DNA of 64,000 nucleotides from NCBI GenBank assembly GCA_903929475.1, contig CAIYUV010000122.1, positions 1 through 64,000 of the forward strand, written 5' to 3'. Position 1 is the stretch's first letter; each line of letters begins with the position of its first letter. The stretch comes from an uncultured Spartobacteria bacterium (GTDB lineage Bacteria > Verrucomicrobiota > Verrucomicrobiia > Chthoniobacterales > Chthoniobacteraceae). Positions 8,552-16,829 of this stretch are shown here, piece after piece. Below the pieces are notes generated by a model. That model was not told where the DNA came from, did no database searches, and was given only the letters and a program-made list of their open reading frames with translations. The translations under genes and the position numbers were made by a program.

Positions 8552-9759
8552 TCCCACGCCTCCTCGATGACTACGCTCGCATTCGTGCCGCCAAAGCCGA
8601 ACGAGTTCGACACTACGCAGCCAACTCGCGCAGTGCGTGCGGCGTTGGCGACGATGTTCAATTCCCACGCGGGATCCGGCTCGCGGTAGTTGATATTAGG
8701 CGGGAGAAATTGTCCGCGCAGCGCGAGCACGCTGAACACCGCCTCAATCGCACCCGCCGCGCCGAGTGAATGTCCCATCATTCCTTTCGTCGAACTCACC
8801 GGCACGCGCGCACCGAAAATCTTCGCGATGGCCGCGCCCTCGCTCGCGTCGTTGAACGGTGTCGCGGTTCCGTGCGCGTTGATGTAGTCCACTTCGCCGG
8901 GCGAAAGCGCGGCGTCTTCGAGCGCACGACGCATCGCCATCTCGGGGCCGATTCCGCTCGGGTGCGGCTGCGTGAGATGGTGATTGTCCGTCGAAATGCC
9001 GTAGCCCGTGACCTCCGCAAGAATCGTCGCACCGCGTAGCTGCGCAGTTTCAAAATCCTCCAGCGCGAGCACCGCCGCTCCTTCACCAAGCACAAGTCCG
9101 CTGCGAGCTTTGTCGAAAGGCCGCACCTTGTCCGTCGTCGCCGCTTGCAGGGAGTCGAAACCTACGAAGACCAGCTCCGAAATTGCATCGTAGCCGCCGC
9201 ACAACACGCGCCGGTATTTTCCCGACCGCACGAGGCGAAATGCGTGGCCGATAGCGTTGGAGCCGGACGCACACGCATTCGCGATAATCTGAACCGGCAC
9301 GCGAAAGCCGCCCGCCTCCATCGCATCGAGCGCCGGTTTCTGCGGCTGGTAGTTTGCCAGCCAGCGAGCGCGTTCTTTCGGTCGCCGCCGCTCGACCTGC
9401 GCACGATAGAACTGCTCGCCAAACGACATCCCGCCACTCGTCGTTCCGATGATCATGAACTCCGGTGCAAACGCCTCATCCGCCCGCAACGCCTCACGCG
9501 TCGCCCCAATCATCATCCTGCTCGCACGATGCAGCCCCTTCGTCATTCCAAATTCGCCATCCGTCATTTTCCCCACGCGCCCCGCCGATTTGCACCGGCA
9601 TTTCGTCGTGTCGAAAGCAGTCACCTCCGTCACGCAGTCGCACGCCTCGCGAAGCGCGTTCTCATTTTCCGCCACACCGAGGCCGAGCGGACTGACAATG
9701 CCGACAGCCGTCACAGCGACGCGACGGGCATTGAGTTGTGATCTGGTTGTTCGAGGCAC
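8548..9759 (-). CDS. Beta-ketoacyl-ACP synthase (FabF/KS-alpha type)
   Basis: A full-length 403 aa condensing enzyme. Catalytic Cys163 lies in NACASGSNA, the first His in INAHGTATPFND and the second in STKGMMGHSLGAAGA; the C-terminal SNSFGFGGTN is typical of FabF. It extends an acyl-ACP by two carbons using malonyl-ACP. The start is a GTG at 9759; no in-frame ATG lies close by. It is the first gene of a leftward pair whose second gene is a ketosynthase-like protein without active-site residues, so the two probably form a KS/CLF heterodimer. It is divergent from the GtrA-LolA-ACP operon with about 90 bp between starts, which probably holds both promoters. Confidence 0.92.
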   Translation of the reverse strand: MPRTTRSQLNARRVAVTAVGIVSPLGLGVAENENALREACDCVTEVTAFDTTKCRCKSAGRVGKMTDGEFGMTKGLHRASRMMIGATREALRADEAFAPEFMIIGTTSGGMSFGEQFYRAQVERRRPKERARWLANYQPQKPALDAMEAGGFRVPVQIIANACASGSNAIGHAFRLVRSGKYRRVLCGGYDAISELVFVGFDSLQAATTDKVRPFDKARSGLVLGEGAAVLALEDFETAQLRGATILAEVTGYGISTDNHHLTQPHPSGIGPEMAMRRALEDAALSPGEVDYINAHGTATPFNDASEGAAIAKIFGARVPVSSTKGMMGHSLGAAGAIEAVFSVLALRGQFLPPNINYREPDPAWELNIVANAARTARVGCVVSNSFGFGGTNASVVIEEAWE

Positions 9760-9855
9760 TGCCGGACGTTACGCGCAGCGGCGTGCGCAAGGCAACTGCG
9801 GGAGATGTTCAGCGCGAAGTTGGCAAGCGCGTCGCATTGCCCTATGCCGCGTGCG

Positions 9856-10308
9856 ATGGAAAACAACAACAACCGCGAAACTGCCACACAGCGCCAGCCT
9901 GTGACCCAACGGCTGCTGTGGTTCCTCGCCGGGGCGGTCGTGAACTACCTGCTGATCGCGACGCCTTTCAAATACCTGAGCAAGCACCATCCCGACTGGC
10001 CGACGCTGTTGATTTCGGCGTGCAGCCTCGGGGTAAGCACGACGTTTTTCTATTTTTGGAATTATTTCGTCAATTTCCGCACTGACTCGCGCAAGCGCGA
10101 CGCCTTTGCGCGCTACATCACTGCCGTGATTGTTCTCTGGCTTATCTCCACCGGTCTTCTTGCATTCTTCAAAAGTTTCAATGCTGGCTTCGCGCTAAAA
10201 CTCGGCAATTACCAAATCGATCTCGATGTCGTGGCTCTCCAGGCCTGCTTCGGGCCACTGAAATTTCTCGTCTATCACTATTGGGCCTTCCCCGTGGCGA
10301 AACATTGA
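9856..10308 (+). CDS. GtrA-like small membrane protein
   Basis: About 150 aa with four predicted membrane segments (LLWFLAGAVVNYLLI; TLLISACSLGVSTTFFYFWNYFV; YITAVIVLWLISTGLLAFF; ALQACFGPLKFLVYHYWAF). The pattern and the WNYFVNF motif between segments 2 and 3 match GtrA-family proteins, which are thought to help move lipid-linked sugars across the inner membrane. Starts at 9844 and 9856 are both possible; 9856 gives a short polar N-terminus (MENNNN). It opens the rightward operon of the biosynthetic locus, 14 bp before the LolA-like gene, suggesting that the product or a sugar decoration is handled at the membrane. Confidence 0.6.
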   Translation: MENNNNRETATQRQPVTQRLLWFLAGAVVNYLLIATPFKYLSKHHPDWPTLLISACSLGVSTTFFYFWNYFVNFRTDSRKRDAFARYITAVIVLWLISTGLLAFFKSFNAGFALKLGNYQIDLDVVALQACFGPLKFLVYHYWAFPVAKH

Positions 10309-10322
10309 ACAAGAGTTGCCGG

Positions 10323-10985
10323 ATGACGCGCCGACCGACTAAGTCTGTTCCCATGTTGCGCACGACCTTTCTCGCCGCCGTCCTCGCCTTCACCGCCGAT
10401 GCCGCGCCTCTGCCGCAGGCGCGCGCCAATGCGCTGCGCGATCAATTTGAAACACGACAGCGCGAGACGAAGACTTGGTCGGCAAATTTCACACAGACCG
10501 TTGCGATGCCGGGCATGCGCGAACCGGTCGTGAGCACTGGCACGCTGTCGTATCGCGCGCCGGAGCAACTGCGGCTCGATTTCACGAAGCCTGCGGATGA
10601 ATTCGTCCTCGCGCTGGGTGATCAGCTTTTTGTGCAAAAGGCGGGGAAAAAACCCGCGCTCAAATCGCTGAGCGGCGACAATGCGGGAAAACCCTTCCAG
10701 TCGCTGCTCGGCCTGCTGCGCGGCAAGCCGGTAGAGGAGGAGGCTTTTTACACAGCGGAAGTTTCGCGCGAGGCAGGTCGCTACATCGTGGTGCTCACGC
10801 GCAAGGCGGATGCCTCGGGCCGGATGCCGAAGCGCATCACCAACTCGATTGACGTGGAGTCGCTCGAAGTGCGCGAGGTGATTGTCGAACTGCCGAATGG
10901 TGGCACGCTCACGTATCGCTTCGACGAAATCGCACGCAACCGCCCGCTCGATGCAACCCGCTTCGCCGCACCCGCGATACGCTGA
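10323..10985 (+). CDS. LolA-like periplasmic lipid carrier
   Basis: The protein has a signal peptide (LRTTFLAAVLAFTADA). The mature part matches the LolA/LolB-like fold: TWSANFTQTVAMPGM, then TGTLSYRAPEQLRLDF, FVLALGDQLFVQKAG and a C-terminal VELPNGGTLTYRFDEI. Classic LolA ferries lipoproteins, but LolA-like proteins also sit in aryl-polyene and related lipid clusters, where they probably carry the acyl product to the outer membrane. Starts at 10323 or 10353 (MLRTTF) both give a usable signal peptide. The gene lies between a membrane protein and the ACP gene, so the pathway-specific carrier role is favoured over general lipoprotein transport. Confidence 0.75.
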   Translation: MTRRPTKSVPMLRTTFLAAVLAFTADAAPLPQARANALRDQFETRQRETKTWSANFTQTVAMPGMREPVVSTGTLSYRAPEQLRLDFTKPADEFVLALGDQLFVQKAGKKPALKSLSGDNAGKPFQSLLGLLRGKPVEEEAFYTAEVSREAGRYIVVLTRKADASGRMPKRITNSIDVESLEVREVIVELPNGGTLTYRFDEIARNRPLDATRFAAPAIR

Positions 10986-11036
10986 CGCATCCTTGCGCTT
11001 GTCACATTCCCGCCGCTGTCTAATGTCGGGCCGACA

Positions 11037-11330
11037 ATGAGTGAACGTCCGGACAACCTCGACGCCATGCCATGCGATCCCGCTACGATGCAGGTCGCAA
11101 CGCGCCTGCTGGGACGCATCCGCAGCGAACTGTTGGAACTCGACGGCTCCTTCGGCGTGGACTCCGATCTTTTCGCCGCGGGGCTCGACTCGATGGCGAT
11201 CATGCAACTCGTCCTTATGCTCGAGGACGAATTCAACGTGAAGTTGCCCGACTGCTCGATCACGCGCACGACTTTCGCCACCGCGCGCCAGATAGCCGAG
11301 GCCGTCGCCACGGCCCGCGCGCAATCCTGA
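11037..11330 (+). CDS. Acyl carrier protein
   Basis: A 97 aa carrier protein with the phosphopantetheine attachment motif DLFAAGLDSMAIMQLVLML; Ser52 is the modified residue. The acidic helix LMLEDEFNVKLPD following it is typical of ACPs that work with discrete ketosynthases. The N-terminal ~20 residues are an extension over the usual ~78 aa. The stop codon overlaps the start of the next gene (TGATG). Given its neighbours it should carry the growing chain for the KS/CLF pair and be loaded by the acyl-AMP ligase downstream. Confidence 0.93.
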   Translation: MSERPDNLDAMPCDPATMQVATRLLGRIRSELLELDGSFGVDSDLFAAGLDSMAIMQLVLMLEDEFNVKLPDCSITRTTFATARQIAEAVATARAQS

Positions 11331-12619
11331 TGCCCGTGACCCAGGCCGGACGGACGGAGTTGAGCGGCGCTGACTGGTTCCTTTTCAGCGTCGAACAAAT
11401 GATGCGCGCGACGGGACAGGGCGAGCACGCCGGACTCACCGTGCTGCGACTCGGGCCGGGTTTTGAAATTGATGCGCTCCGCTCCGCTGCCTCACGTCTC
11501 GCGGGCGCGAGTCCCATCGCCGCCGCACGGCTGCGCAAACCGATCCTCGGCGTCCCACGCTGGCAATGGGGCGCGGAGACACGCACAGATTTTCCCGTGG
11601 GCGAAGCGAGTGGCACGTGGAAAAACGCGGGCGATGAATTGCTGAACGCACCATCCGAGGCACCGGTGAAATTCGTCGTTCTGCCGGAGGCCGACGGACG
11701 CGCGACGGTGCTCGTGCGCTGGCGGCATGGATTGCTGGACGGAAAAGGCGTGGAGCTTTTCCTCGCCGAGATCGCGCGACTGGCAGACGGAAAAGCCGAG
11801 TCAACGCGCGAAAATTCGTGGGGCGTGTCCGCTCCGCGCACACAGGGCTGGCGGGCGTTTGCGCGTGAGGCGGGAAAATTCAAAGATCACTTTTATGCAC
11901 TGTCGAAACTCGGCATCCGCTCGCTCGGTGGCGCAGAGGCGCGGGCGGGGGCGGCGCGGTTTTGCGTCGAGGAATTCAATGCGGAGGAAACTGCTCGCAT
12001 CACCGCACGCGCGGAAAATGTGACGCACGGAGTTTTTCAAATGGGCTGGTTTCTCGCGGCGACAATGCGGATGCACCTCGCGGTGCTGGAGCGGCGCGGG
12101 GAGACGGCGGAGTCGTTTCAATCCGGCTGCGCGGTGCAGCAGCGCAAACGCGGCTCGCGTCATCCGATTTGGCAAAATCAAGTCTCACAGCTTTTCTTTC
12201 ACCTGCTCCCGGCGGAACTCGCAGACCACGCGAGTGCGGCGCGACGTCTCAATGAGCAATTCGGCGAGCAGACACGCCAGCGGCTCGATGCGGCGTTTGC
12301 GGCGATGACACGGCTTTTCCGGCGACTGCCGGCACGCTTGTATCTGCGTATGTTGCTGCGCAATTCCGGCGGTCATCTCACTTCGTTTTTCTTTTCGCAC
12401 ACCGGCGAATTCCTGCCGGAGTGCAAGACGTTCTGCGGCGCGCCTGTGGAGGATGGCTGGCACATTCCCTCGGTGAGCCAGCCACCGGGCACGGGCGTTT
12501 TTTTTAGCAATCGCGGTGGAAAACTCGCCGCGACGATCTCGTGGCGCGAAGGCTCGGTGAGTGATGAAGAACTAAAACTCATGCGCGCAAAGATGCGCGA
12601 GGATTTGCTCGGAATATGA
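11330..12619 (+). CDS. Condensation-domain-like acyltransferase
   Basis: About 429 aa. The diagnostic HxxxDG motif of the chloramphenicol-acetyltransferase/condensation superfamily is visible as RHGLLDGKGVELFL near residue 132. The C-terminal half contains the second lobe (GHLTSFFFSHTGEF, then FFSNRGGKLAATISW). Such stand-alone enzymes transfer an acyl group from a carrier protein to an alcohol or amine. The ORF-track start at 11072 lies inside the ACP gene; the ATG overlapping the ACP stop is the natural one. Immediate coupling to the ACP suggests it offloads or esterifies the ACP-bound chain; the acceptor is unknown. Confidence 0.7.
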   Translation: MPVTQAGRTELSGADWFLFSVEQMMRATGQGEHAGLTVLRLGPGFEIDALRSAASRLAGASPIAAARLRKPILGVPRWQWGAETRTDFPVGEASGTWKNAGDELLNAPSEAPVKFVVLPEADGRATVLVRWRHGLLDGKGVELFLAEIARLADGKAESTRENSWGVSAPRTQGWRAFAREAGKFKDHFYALSKLGIRSLGGAEARAGAARFCVEEFNAEETARITARAENVTHGVFQMGWFLAATMRMHLAVLERRGETAESFQSGCAVQQRKRGSRHPIWQNQVSQLFFHLLPAELADHASAARRLNEQFGEQTRQRLDAAFAAMTRLFRRLPARLYLRMLLRNSGGHLTSFFFSHTGEFLPECKTFCGAPVEDGWHIPSVSQPPGTGVFFSNRGGKLAATISWREGSVSDEELKLMRAKMREDLLGI

Positions 12620-13887
12620 AATGCGACGTTCTCATTCTCGGCGGCGGCGGCGCAGGTATCGCGGCGGCAGTTTCGGCAGCGCGGGCGGGCGCGCACACGG
12701 TGCTTGTTGAACGTCACGGCGCTCTCGGCGGGATGGCGACTGCGGCGCTCGTTCATTCGGTCTGCGGACTCTATCTGCTGCGCGCCGAACCGGGCGCGGT
12801 GCTCGCCAATCGCGGACTGCCGGGTGAATTTGTTGCGCGTCTAGTGCGCGCGGGAGCCTCTGCGGGCCCGGTGCGAATGGGACGGCTCGATGTGCTGCCA
12901 CACTCACCTCCGGGATTCGCCGCCGTGGCCGACGCAATCACGGCGGAGTGCGGGACGCTTGATGTGCTGCTGCACACGGAACTCATCGCCGCACATGGCA
13001 GCGGTCGCGTGGATTCGGTGGAAGTCATCTGCCGTGGCGCACGCATGGCGTTGGAGCCGCGCACCATCGCGGATGCGAGCGGCGATGCCGTGCTTGCCGC
13101 GCTCGCGGGCGCGGGCACCGAAATGGCGGAGTCGGCCCATCTCCAGCGGCCCGCGTTCATTTTCGCGCTGCACACGGTGGATGTCGCGGCGCTCGGCGAC
13201 GAGGGGCGCATCCATCTCGCGCATCAAATTGCGGAGGCAGTGCATGACGGACGGCTGGATCGCGGCGCGCTCGGGGCGCAGTTCCGCACGACCGGGTGCG
13301 GCTCGGAAGTTTATGTCACGGTGGATCTCGCGGGGCCGGAAAATTTTGATCCAACTTCGCCCGCACATTTGTCCGCGCTCGAAGTCACAGGACGAAAAAT
13401 CGCGGTGGAGCTGTTCGCTTTCCTCCGTGCAAATCACGCCGCGTTTGCACGCGCAGAGCTGGCGGCTTTTCCTGCGCGCGTGGGCATCCGCGAAAGTCGG
13501 CGCGTGCGCGGGGAAATTACCATCTCCGCCGACGATGTGCTGCGAGGCACGGAGTCGCACGATGTGGTCGCACTCGGAACATGGCCGATGGAGTTGCGCG
13601 AAAAGGCAACGGGGCCGCGCTGGCGTTTCCCGGAGGACAACCGCCCGACGCAAATCCCGCTCGGCGCTTTAAAAGCGGAGGGAATGGAAAATTTATGGAC
13701 GGCGGGGCGCTGCATTTCGTGCGAACACGAAGCACAGGCGGCACTGCGTGTGATTGGAACGTGCCTCGCCACGGGGCAGGCGGCGGGCATCGCCGCGGCA
13801 TCGCAGGCAAAGCACGGACGCGCACCGATGGCGGCGGATGTGCGGGCGCAAATCGAAACCGTGATGGGAGGCGAGACATGGCGTTGA
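12616..13887 (+). CDS. FAD-dependent oxidoreductase (PF12831-type)
   Basis: A 423 aa flavoprotein with an N-terminal dinucleotide-binding motif (LILGGGGAGIAAAVSAARAG), the adjacent ERHGALGGMA, and a C-terminal FAD loop (NLWTAGRCISCEHEAQAALR; GTCLATGQAAGIAA). This matches the FAD_oxidored family found in diverse secondary pathways. The start overlaps the previous stop by 4 bp and the end overlaps the next gene by 10 bp, so it is translated as part of the operon. It may desaturate or oxidise the ACP-bound chain; this is inferred from context. Confidence 0.8.
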   Translation: MKCDVLILGGGGAGIAAAVSAARAGAHTVLVERHGALGGMATAALVHSVCGLYLLRAEPGAVLANRGLPGEFVARLVRAGASAGPVRMGRLDVLPHSPPGFAAVADAITAECGTLDVLLHTELIAAHGSGRVDSVEVICRGARMALEPRTIADASGDAVLAALAGAGTEMAESAHLQRPAFIFALHTVDVAALGDEGRIHLAHQIAEAVHDGRLDRGALGAQFRTTGCGSEVYVTVDLAGPENFDPTSPAHLSALEVTGRKIAVELFAFLRANHAAFARAELAAFPARVGIRESRRVRGEITISADDVLRGTESHDVVALGTWPMELREKATGPRWRFPEDNRPTQIPLGALKAEGMENLWTAGRCISCEHEAQAALRVIGTCLATGQAAGIAAASQAKHGRAPMAADVRAQIETVMGGETWR

Positions 13888-15317
13888 ACGTGACCGTCCT
13901 TGTCGCCGCGCGTGCGGCAAACGATCCGGATCGCGTGGCGCTGCTGCACAGCGGACAGTCGTGGACTTATGGCGAACTGCTCGCGCGCGCGGATGCGATT
14001 GCGGCACGCCTGCGCGAATTGCTTCACGGCGAGCACAGCGCACGTGTGGCTTTGTTTTGCCCGAACGGGCCGGACTACGTCGCGCTCGCTCTGGGAATCC
14101 TGCGCGCCGGTGCGTGCCTTGTTCCCGTGGCATCCGAACTGGCGGTGCCGGAACGCACGGCACAAATCGCGCTCACTGCCCCGCGGCTCATGCTCGCAGC
14201 AGGAGCGCATCCGTGGCTGCCTGCGGCGGGCGTGGCGGAGGAAATTGCAGGCGTTCATTTTTCATGGTGCGCTGTGGATGCGACTCCTGCGTTTCCCGAG
14301 GATCATTTTGCCGCGCTCAATCCTGCGTTCGTCCGCTTCAGCTCGGGCACGACGGGGACGAGCAAGGGCATCGTGCTCGGACACGAGACGCTGCTTGCGC
14401 GCGTGCACTCGGCAAACCGGCGGCTCCAAATCACGCCGCTGGATCGCGTGCTGTGGACGCTGCCGATGGCGCATCATTTTGCAGTCACCATCATGCTCTA
14501 CATGATCGAGGGAGCGACGACAGTGCTTGAGGACTCGCACCTCGCCGCAGAGGTGCTCGCGACTGCGTGCGCGACGGGCGCGACGGTTTTCTACGGCTCA
14601 CCATTTCACCTCGCGCTGCTGGCGGCGGAAGGATCGGGGCGCGGCTGGCCATCGTTGCGCCTTGCCGTCGGCACGGCTGCGGCGGTGCCCGCGACGACCG
14701 CGCAGGCTTTTCAAAAACGCTACGGCATCGCGCCTGCGCAAGGTTTCGGAATCATCGAGGCCGGGCTGCCACTTTTGAACACCGATGCCGCCGTGACGAA
14801 GCCAACGAGCGTCGGGCGGCCCGATGACATCGCGGTGCGGCTGCGCGACGAGCACGGCGCCGACGTGGCGCGCGGGGAAATCGGCGAGATGTGGCTGCGC
14901 GGGCCTGGGATGTTTGATGCGTATCTCGCGCCGTGGTGCGAGCGGGCGCAGGCGACGGACGACGGCTGGTTCGCCACCGGCGACCTCGCGTGCCAAGATG
15001 AGGATGGTCACGTTTTCCTGCGCGGCCGGCGCAAGTCGGTGATCAATTTCGGCGGGATGAAATTTTTCCCGGAGGAAGTGGAGGCGGTGCTCAATGCACA
15101 TCCGGCGGTGCGTGAAAGTCGTGTGAGCGGCGAGGCGCACGAGCGATGGGGAATGGTGGCGGTGGCGGAGATTGTTCCCCGCGATGCAGCGCAGCCGCCG
15201 GCGGGCGCGGCGCTCGGCAAGCACTGCCGCGGGCAGCTCGCGGGCTACAAAGTGCCGGTGAAATTTCGTGTCGTCACCGAGTTGCCACGAACTGCGAGCG
15301 GAAAATTGAAACGATGA
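13878..15317 (+). CDS. Acyl/aryl-AMP ligase (ANL superfamily)
   Basis: 480 aa. The adenylate-forming signature is clear: VRFSSGTTGTSKGIVLGH (motif A3), GFGIIEAGLPL (A5), WFATGDLACQDEDG (A7), FLRGRRKSVINFGG (A8) and the catalytic lysine in PRTASGKLKR at the very C-terminus. Such enzymes activate a carboxylic acid as acyl-AMP and hand it to an ACP or CoA. Next to a free ACP and a KS/CLF pair this is probably the starter-unit ligase. The ORF-track start (13581) lies inside the previous gene; the ATG at 13878 is used. Substrate (fatty or aromatic acid) cannot be told from motifs alone. Confidence 0.88.
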   Translation: MALNVTVLVAARAANDPDRVALLHSGQSWTYGELLARADAIAARLRELLHGEHSARVALFCPNGPDYVALALGILRAGACLVPVASELAVPERTAQIALTAPRLMLAAGAHPWLPAAGVAEEIAGVHFSWCAVDATPAFPEDHFAALNPAFVRFSSGTTGTSKGIVLGHETLLARVHSANRRLQITPLDRVLWTLPMAHHFAVTIMLYMIEGATTVLEDSHLAAEVLATACATGATVFYGSPFHLALLAAEGSGRGWPSLRLAVGTAAAVPATTAQAFQKRYGIAPAQGFGIIEAGLPLLNTDAAVTKPTSVGRPDDIAVRLRDEHGADVARGEIGEMWLRGPGMFDAYLAPWCERAQATDDGWFATGDLACQDEDGHVFLRGRRKSVINFGGMKFFPEEVEAVLNAHPAVRESRVSGEAHERWGMVAVAEIVPRDAAQPPAGAALGKHCRGQLAGYKVPVKFRVVTELPRTASGKLKR

Positions 15318-15970
15318 GTGCGAGCACCCAAGAAATCGTAGTGCGAATTTCATCGCACTTTGAACGGCGCTGGATGCGTTTTTATTCGCGCGGTAAATTG
15401 CGCCACGACCCTGCTTTTCCGGCGGCTTTTGAGCGCATCGGCTCTTCTAAACTTCCACTGCTGGACATCGGCTGTGGAGTCGGACTGCTCGCTTTTTACC
15501 TTCGTGAATACGGCTTTGCGCCCGACATCGTGGGTCTGGATGTGGACAGAAATAAAATCTGCGAAGGTCAGGTGGTAGCCAGGAAACACTACGCAGGGAT
15601 CTCTCTGCACACGGGCGATGTTTCGGCGCAGCCGGAGTTCTCAGGCAATGTAGCCATGCTCGATGTGCTGCACTATTTACCAGCGGAGGCGCAGCAGCGT
15701 GCGCTTGCTGAAATGGCGCGAAGGGTTGCGCCGGGCGGATGGTGTTTCATTCGCACGACACCGCACGACGGGAGCTGGCGGTTTCGTTTCACTCAGATCG
15801 AAGAGTGGTTTGCGCGAGTGATCTCATGGAGCGCGCGACCTGTGGTCGTGTATCCCACGCTCGCGCAAATTCAGGCGTGTTTTCCAACGGCGGAGTTCGA
15901 TTCGGAAGTGCGCCCGCTGTGGGGGAGCACGCCGTTCAACAGTTGGCTGCTGGCTTTTCGGCGGCGCTAG
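15314..15970 (+). CDS. Class I SAM-dependent methyltransferase
   Basis: 218 aa with the SAM-binding motif LLDIGCGVGLLAFYL, an acidic ribose-binding residue in VGLDVDRNK, and motif IV-like NVAMLDVLHYLP followed by VAPGGWCFIRT. The start overlaps the ligase stop (ATGA). The 3' end overlaps the convergent patatin gene by 35 bp. As the last gene of the rightward operon it probably methylates the pathway product; methyltransferases are also regular members of aryl-polyene clusters. Confidence 0.82.
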   Translation: MSASTQEIVVRISSHFERRWMRFYSRGKLRHDPAFPAAFERIGSSKLPLLDIGCGVGLLAFYLREYGFAPDIVGLDVDRNKICEGQVVARKHYAGISLHTGDVSAQPEFSGNVAMLDVLHYLPAEAQQRALAEMARRVAPGGWCFIRTTPHDGSWRFRFTQIEEWFARVISWSARPVVVYPTLAQIQACFPTAEFDSEVRPLWGSTPFNSWLLAFRRR

Positions 15971-16829
15971 AAAGCGTCGCTGCAACGGTGCGCGCGGAGG
16001 ATGCGCCGAGCGCCATGAGATCGCGGGCGTAGTCGGGCCACGGCTTGGGCGGCGGAAGCGTAATGGGAATGCCGATGCGGGGGCGCCGTGAAATCGTTTC
16101 CGCTGTGACGACGATCTTGCCGGAGCGACGCGCGAGTTCGAGTTTCCACCTCAGCAACTCATCGGCGGTGAGTTGGTGTCCCGCGAGCATGGCTGCGGCG
16201 AAGTTGAAGCGATGTGTGCGTTCGCGCGAGCGAAGCTGCGAGTCGTAGATGATGCTGTGCGTGACGATGTGGGTGACTTCGGGATCATCTATCCACTGCT
16301 CGACGGGAACGGAGCTGCCGAGGCCGCCGTCCCACAGAAGTTCGTCCCCGATTTTTCGCGGAGCGATGATGCCGGGAAGTGCGCAGCTCGCGAGCATGGT
16401 TTCGACAAGCGGGCCGCAATTGCGAACTTCGACGCAATTGGTGCGGAGGTTGGTGACGGCGATGTGGAGGCGGGCGGCAGCGCAGTCCTCGATGCGGCGG
16501 TCACCTACGAGATCGCGCAGCATGCGCTCAAGATGCACACCTTTGATCAAAGCGGGAAAACCCGGCAGACCGAGCAGGACACAAGGCCCGCGAAAGGGTG
16601 TGCGCCATTCACGGAATTTACTGCGCAGCTCTGGGTGTGTGAAAGCGGCCTCCATTTCATCGAGACTGAGCCCGGCTGCGTAAAGGCCGGCGACAATGGC
16701 GCCTGCGGAAGAGCCCGCGACGCTCGCAGGGCCATGGCCTGCTGCGATGAGCCCGCGCAAAAATCCAAGATGCGTTGCGAAGCCAAGGAACGAGGAACCG
16801 AATGAAACGGCGAGGCGGGATTCAGGCAT
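15936..16829 (-). CDS. Patatin-like phospholipase/acyl hydrolase
   Basis: 297 aa from the ATG at 16829. It shows the patatin landmarks: nucleophile elbow VAGSSAGAIVAGLYA (GxSxG) and the Asp of the Ser-Asp dyad in LLWDGGLGSSVP. The oxyanion-hole glycine-rich loop near the start is weaker than usual (VSFGSSFLGFATHLGFL). These enzymes hydrolyse ester bonds in lipids and some act as acyltransferases. The start overlaps the stop of the upstream membrane-protein gene by 8 bp. It belongs to the leftward three-gene operon facing the ACP operon, so it may release or transesterify the lipid product. Confidence 0.8.
   Translation of the reverse strand: MPESRLAVSFGSSFLGFATHLGFLRGLIAAGHGPASVAGSSAGAIVAGLYAAGLSLDEMEAAFTHPELRSKFREWRTPFRGPCVLLGLPGFPALIKGVHLERMLRDLVGDRRIEDCAAARLHIAVTNLRTNCVEVRNCGPLVETMLASCALPGIIAPRKIGDELLWDGGLGSSVPVEQWIDDPEVTHIVTHSIIYDSQLRSRERTHRFNFAAAMLAGHQLTADELLRWKLELARRSGKIVVTAETISRRPRIGIPITLPPPKPWPDYARDLMALGASSARTVAATLSSAAEKPAANC

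Noticed and set aside
8552-8668. Longer start of the ketosynthase-like gene
   Set aside because: Lies inside the active ketosynthase gene; the ATG overlapping its stop is the natural start.
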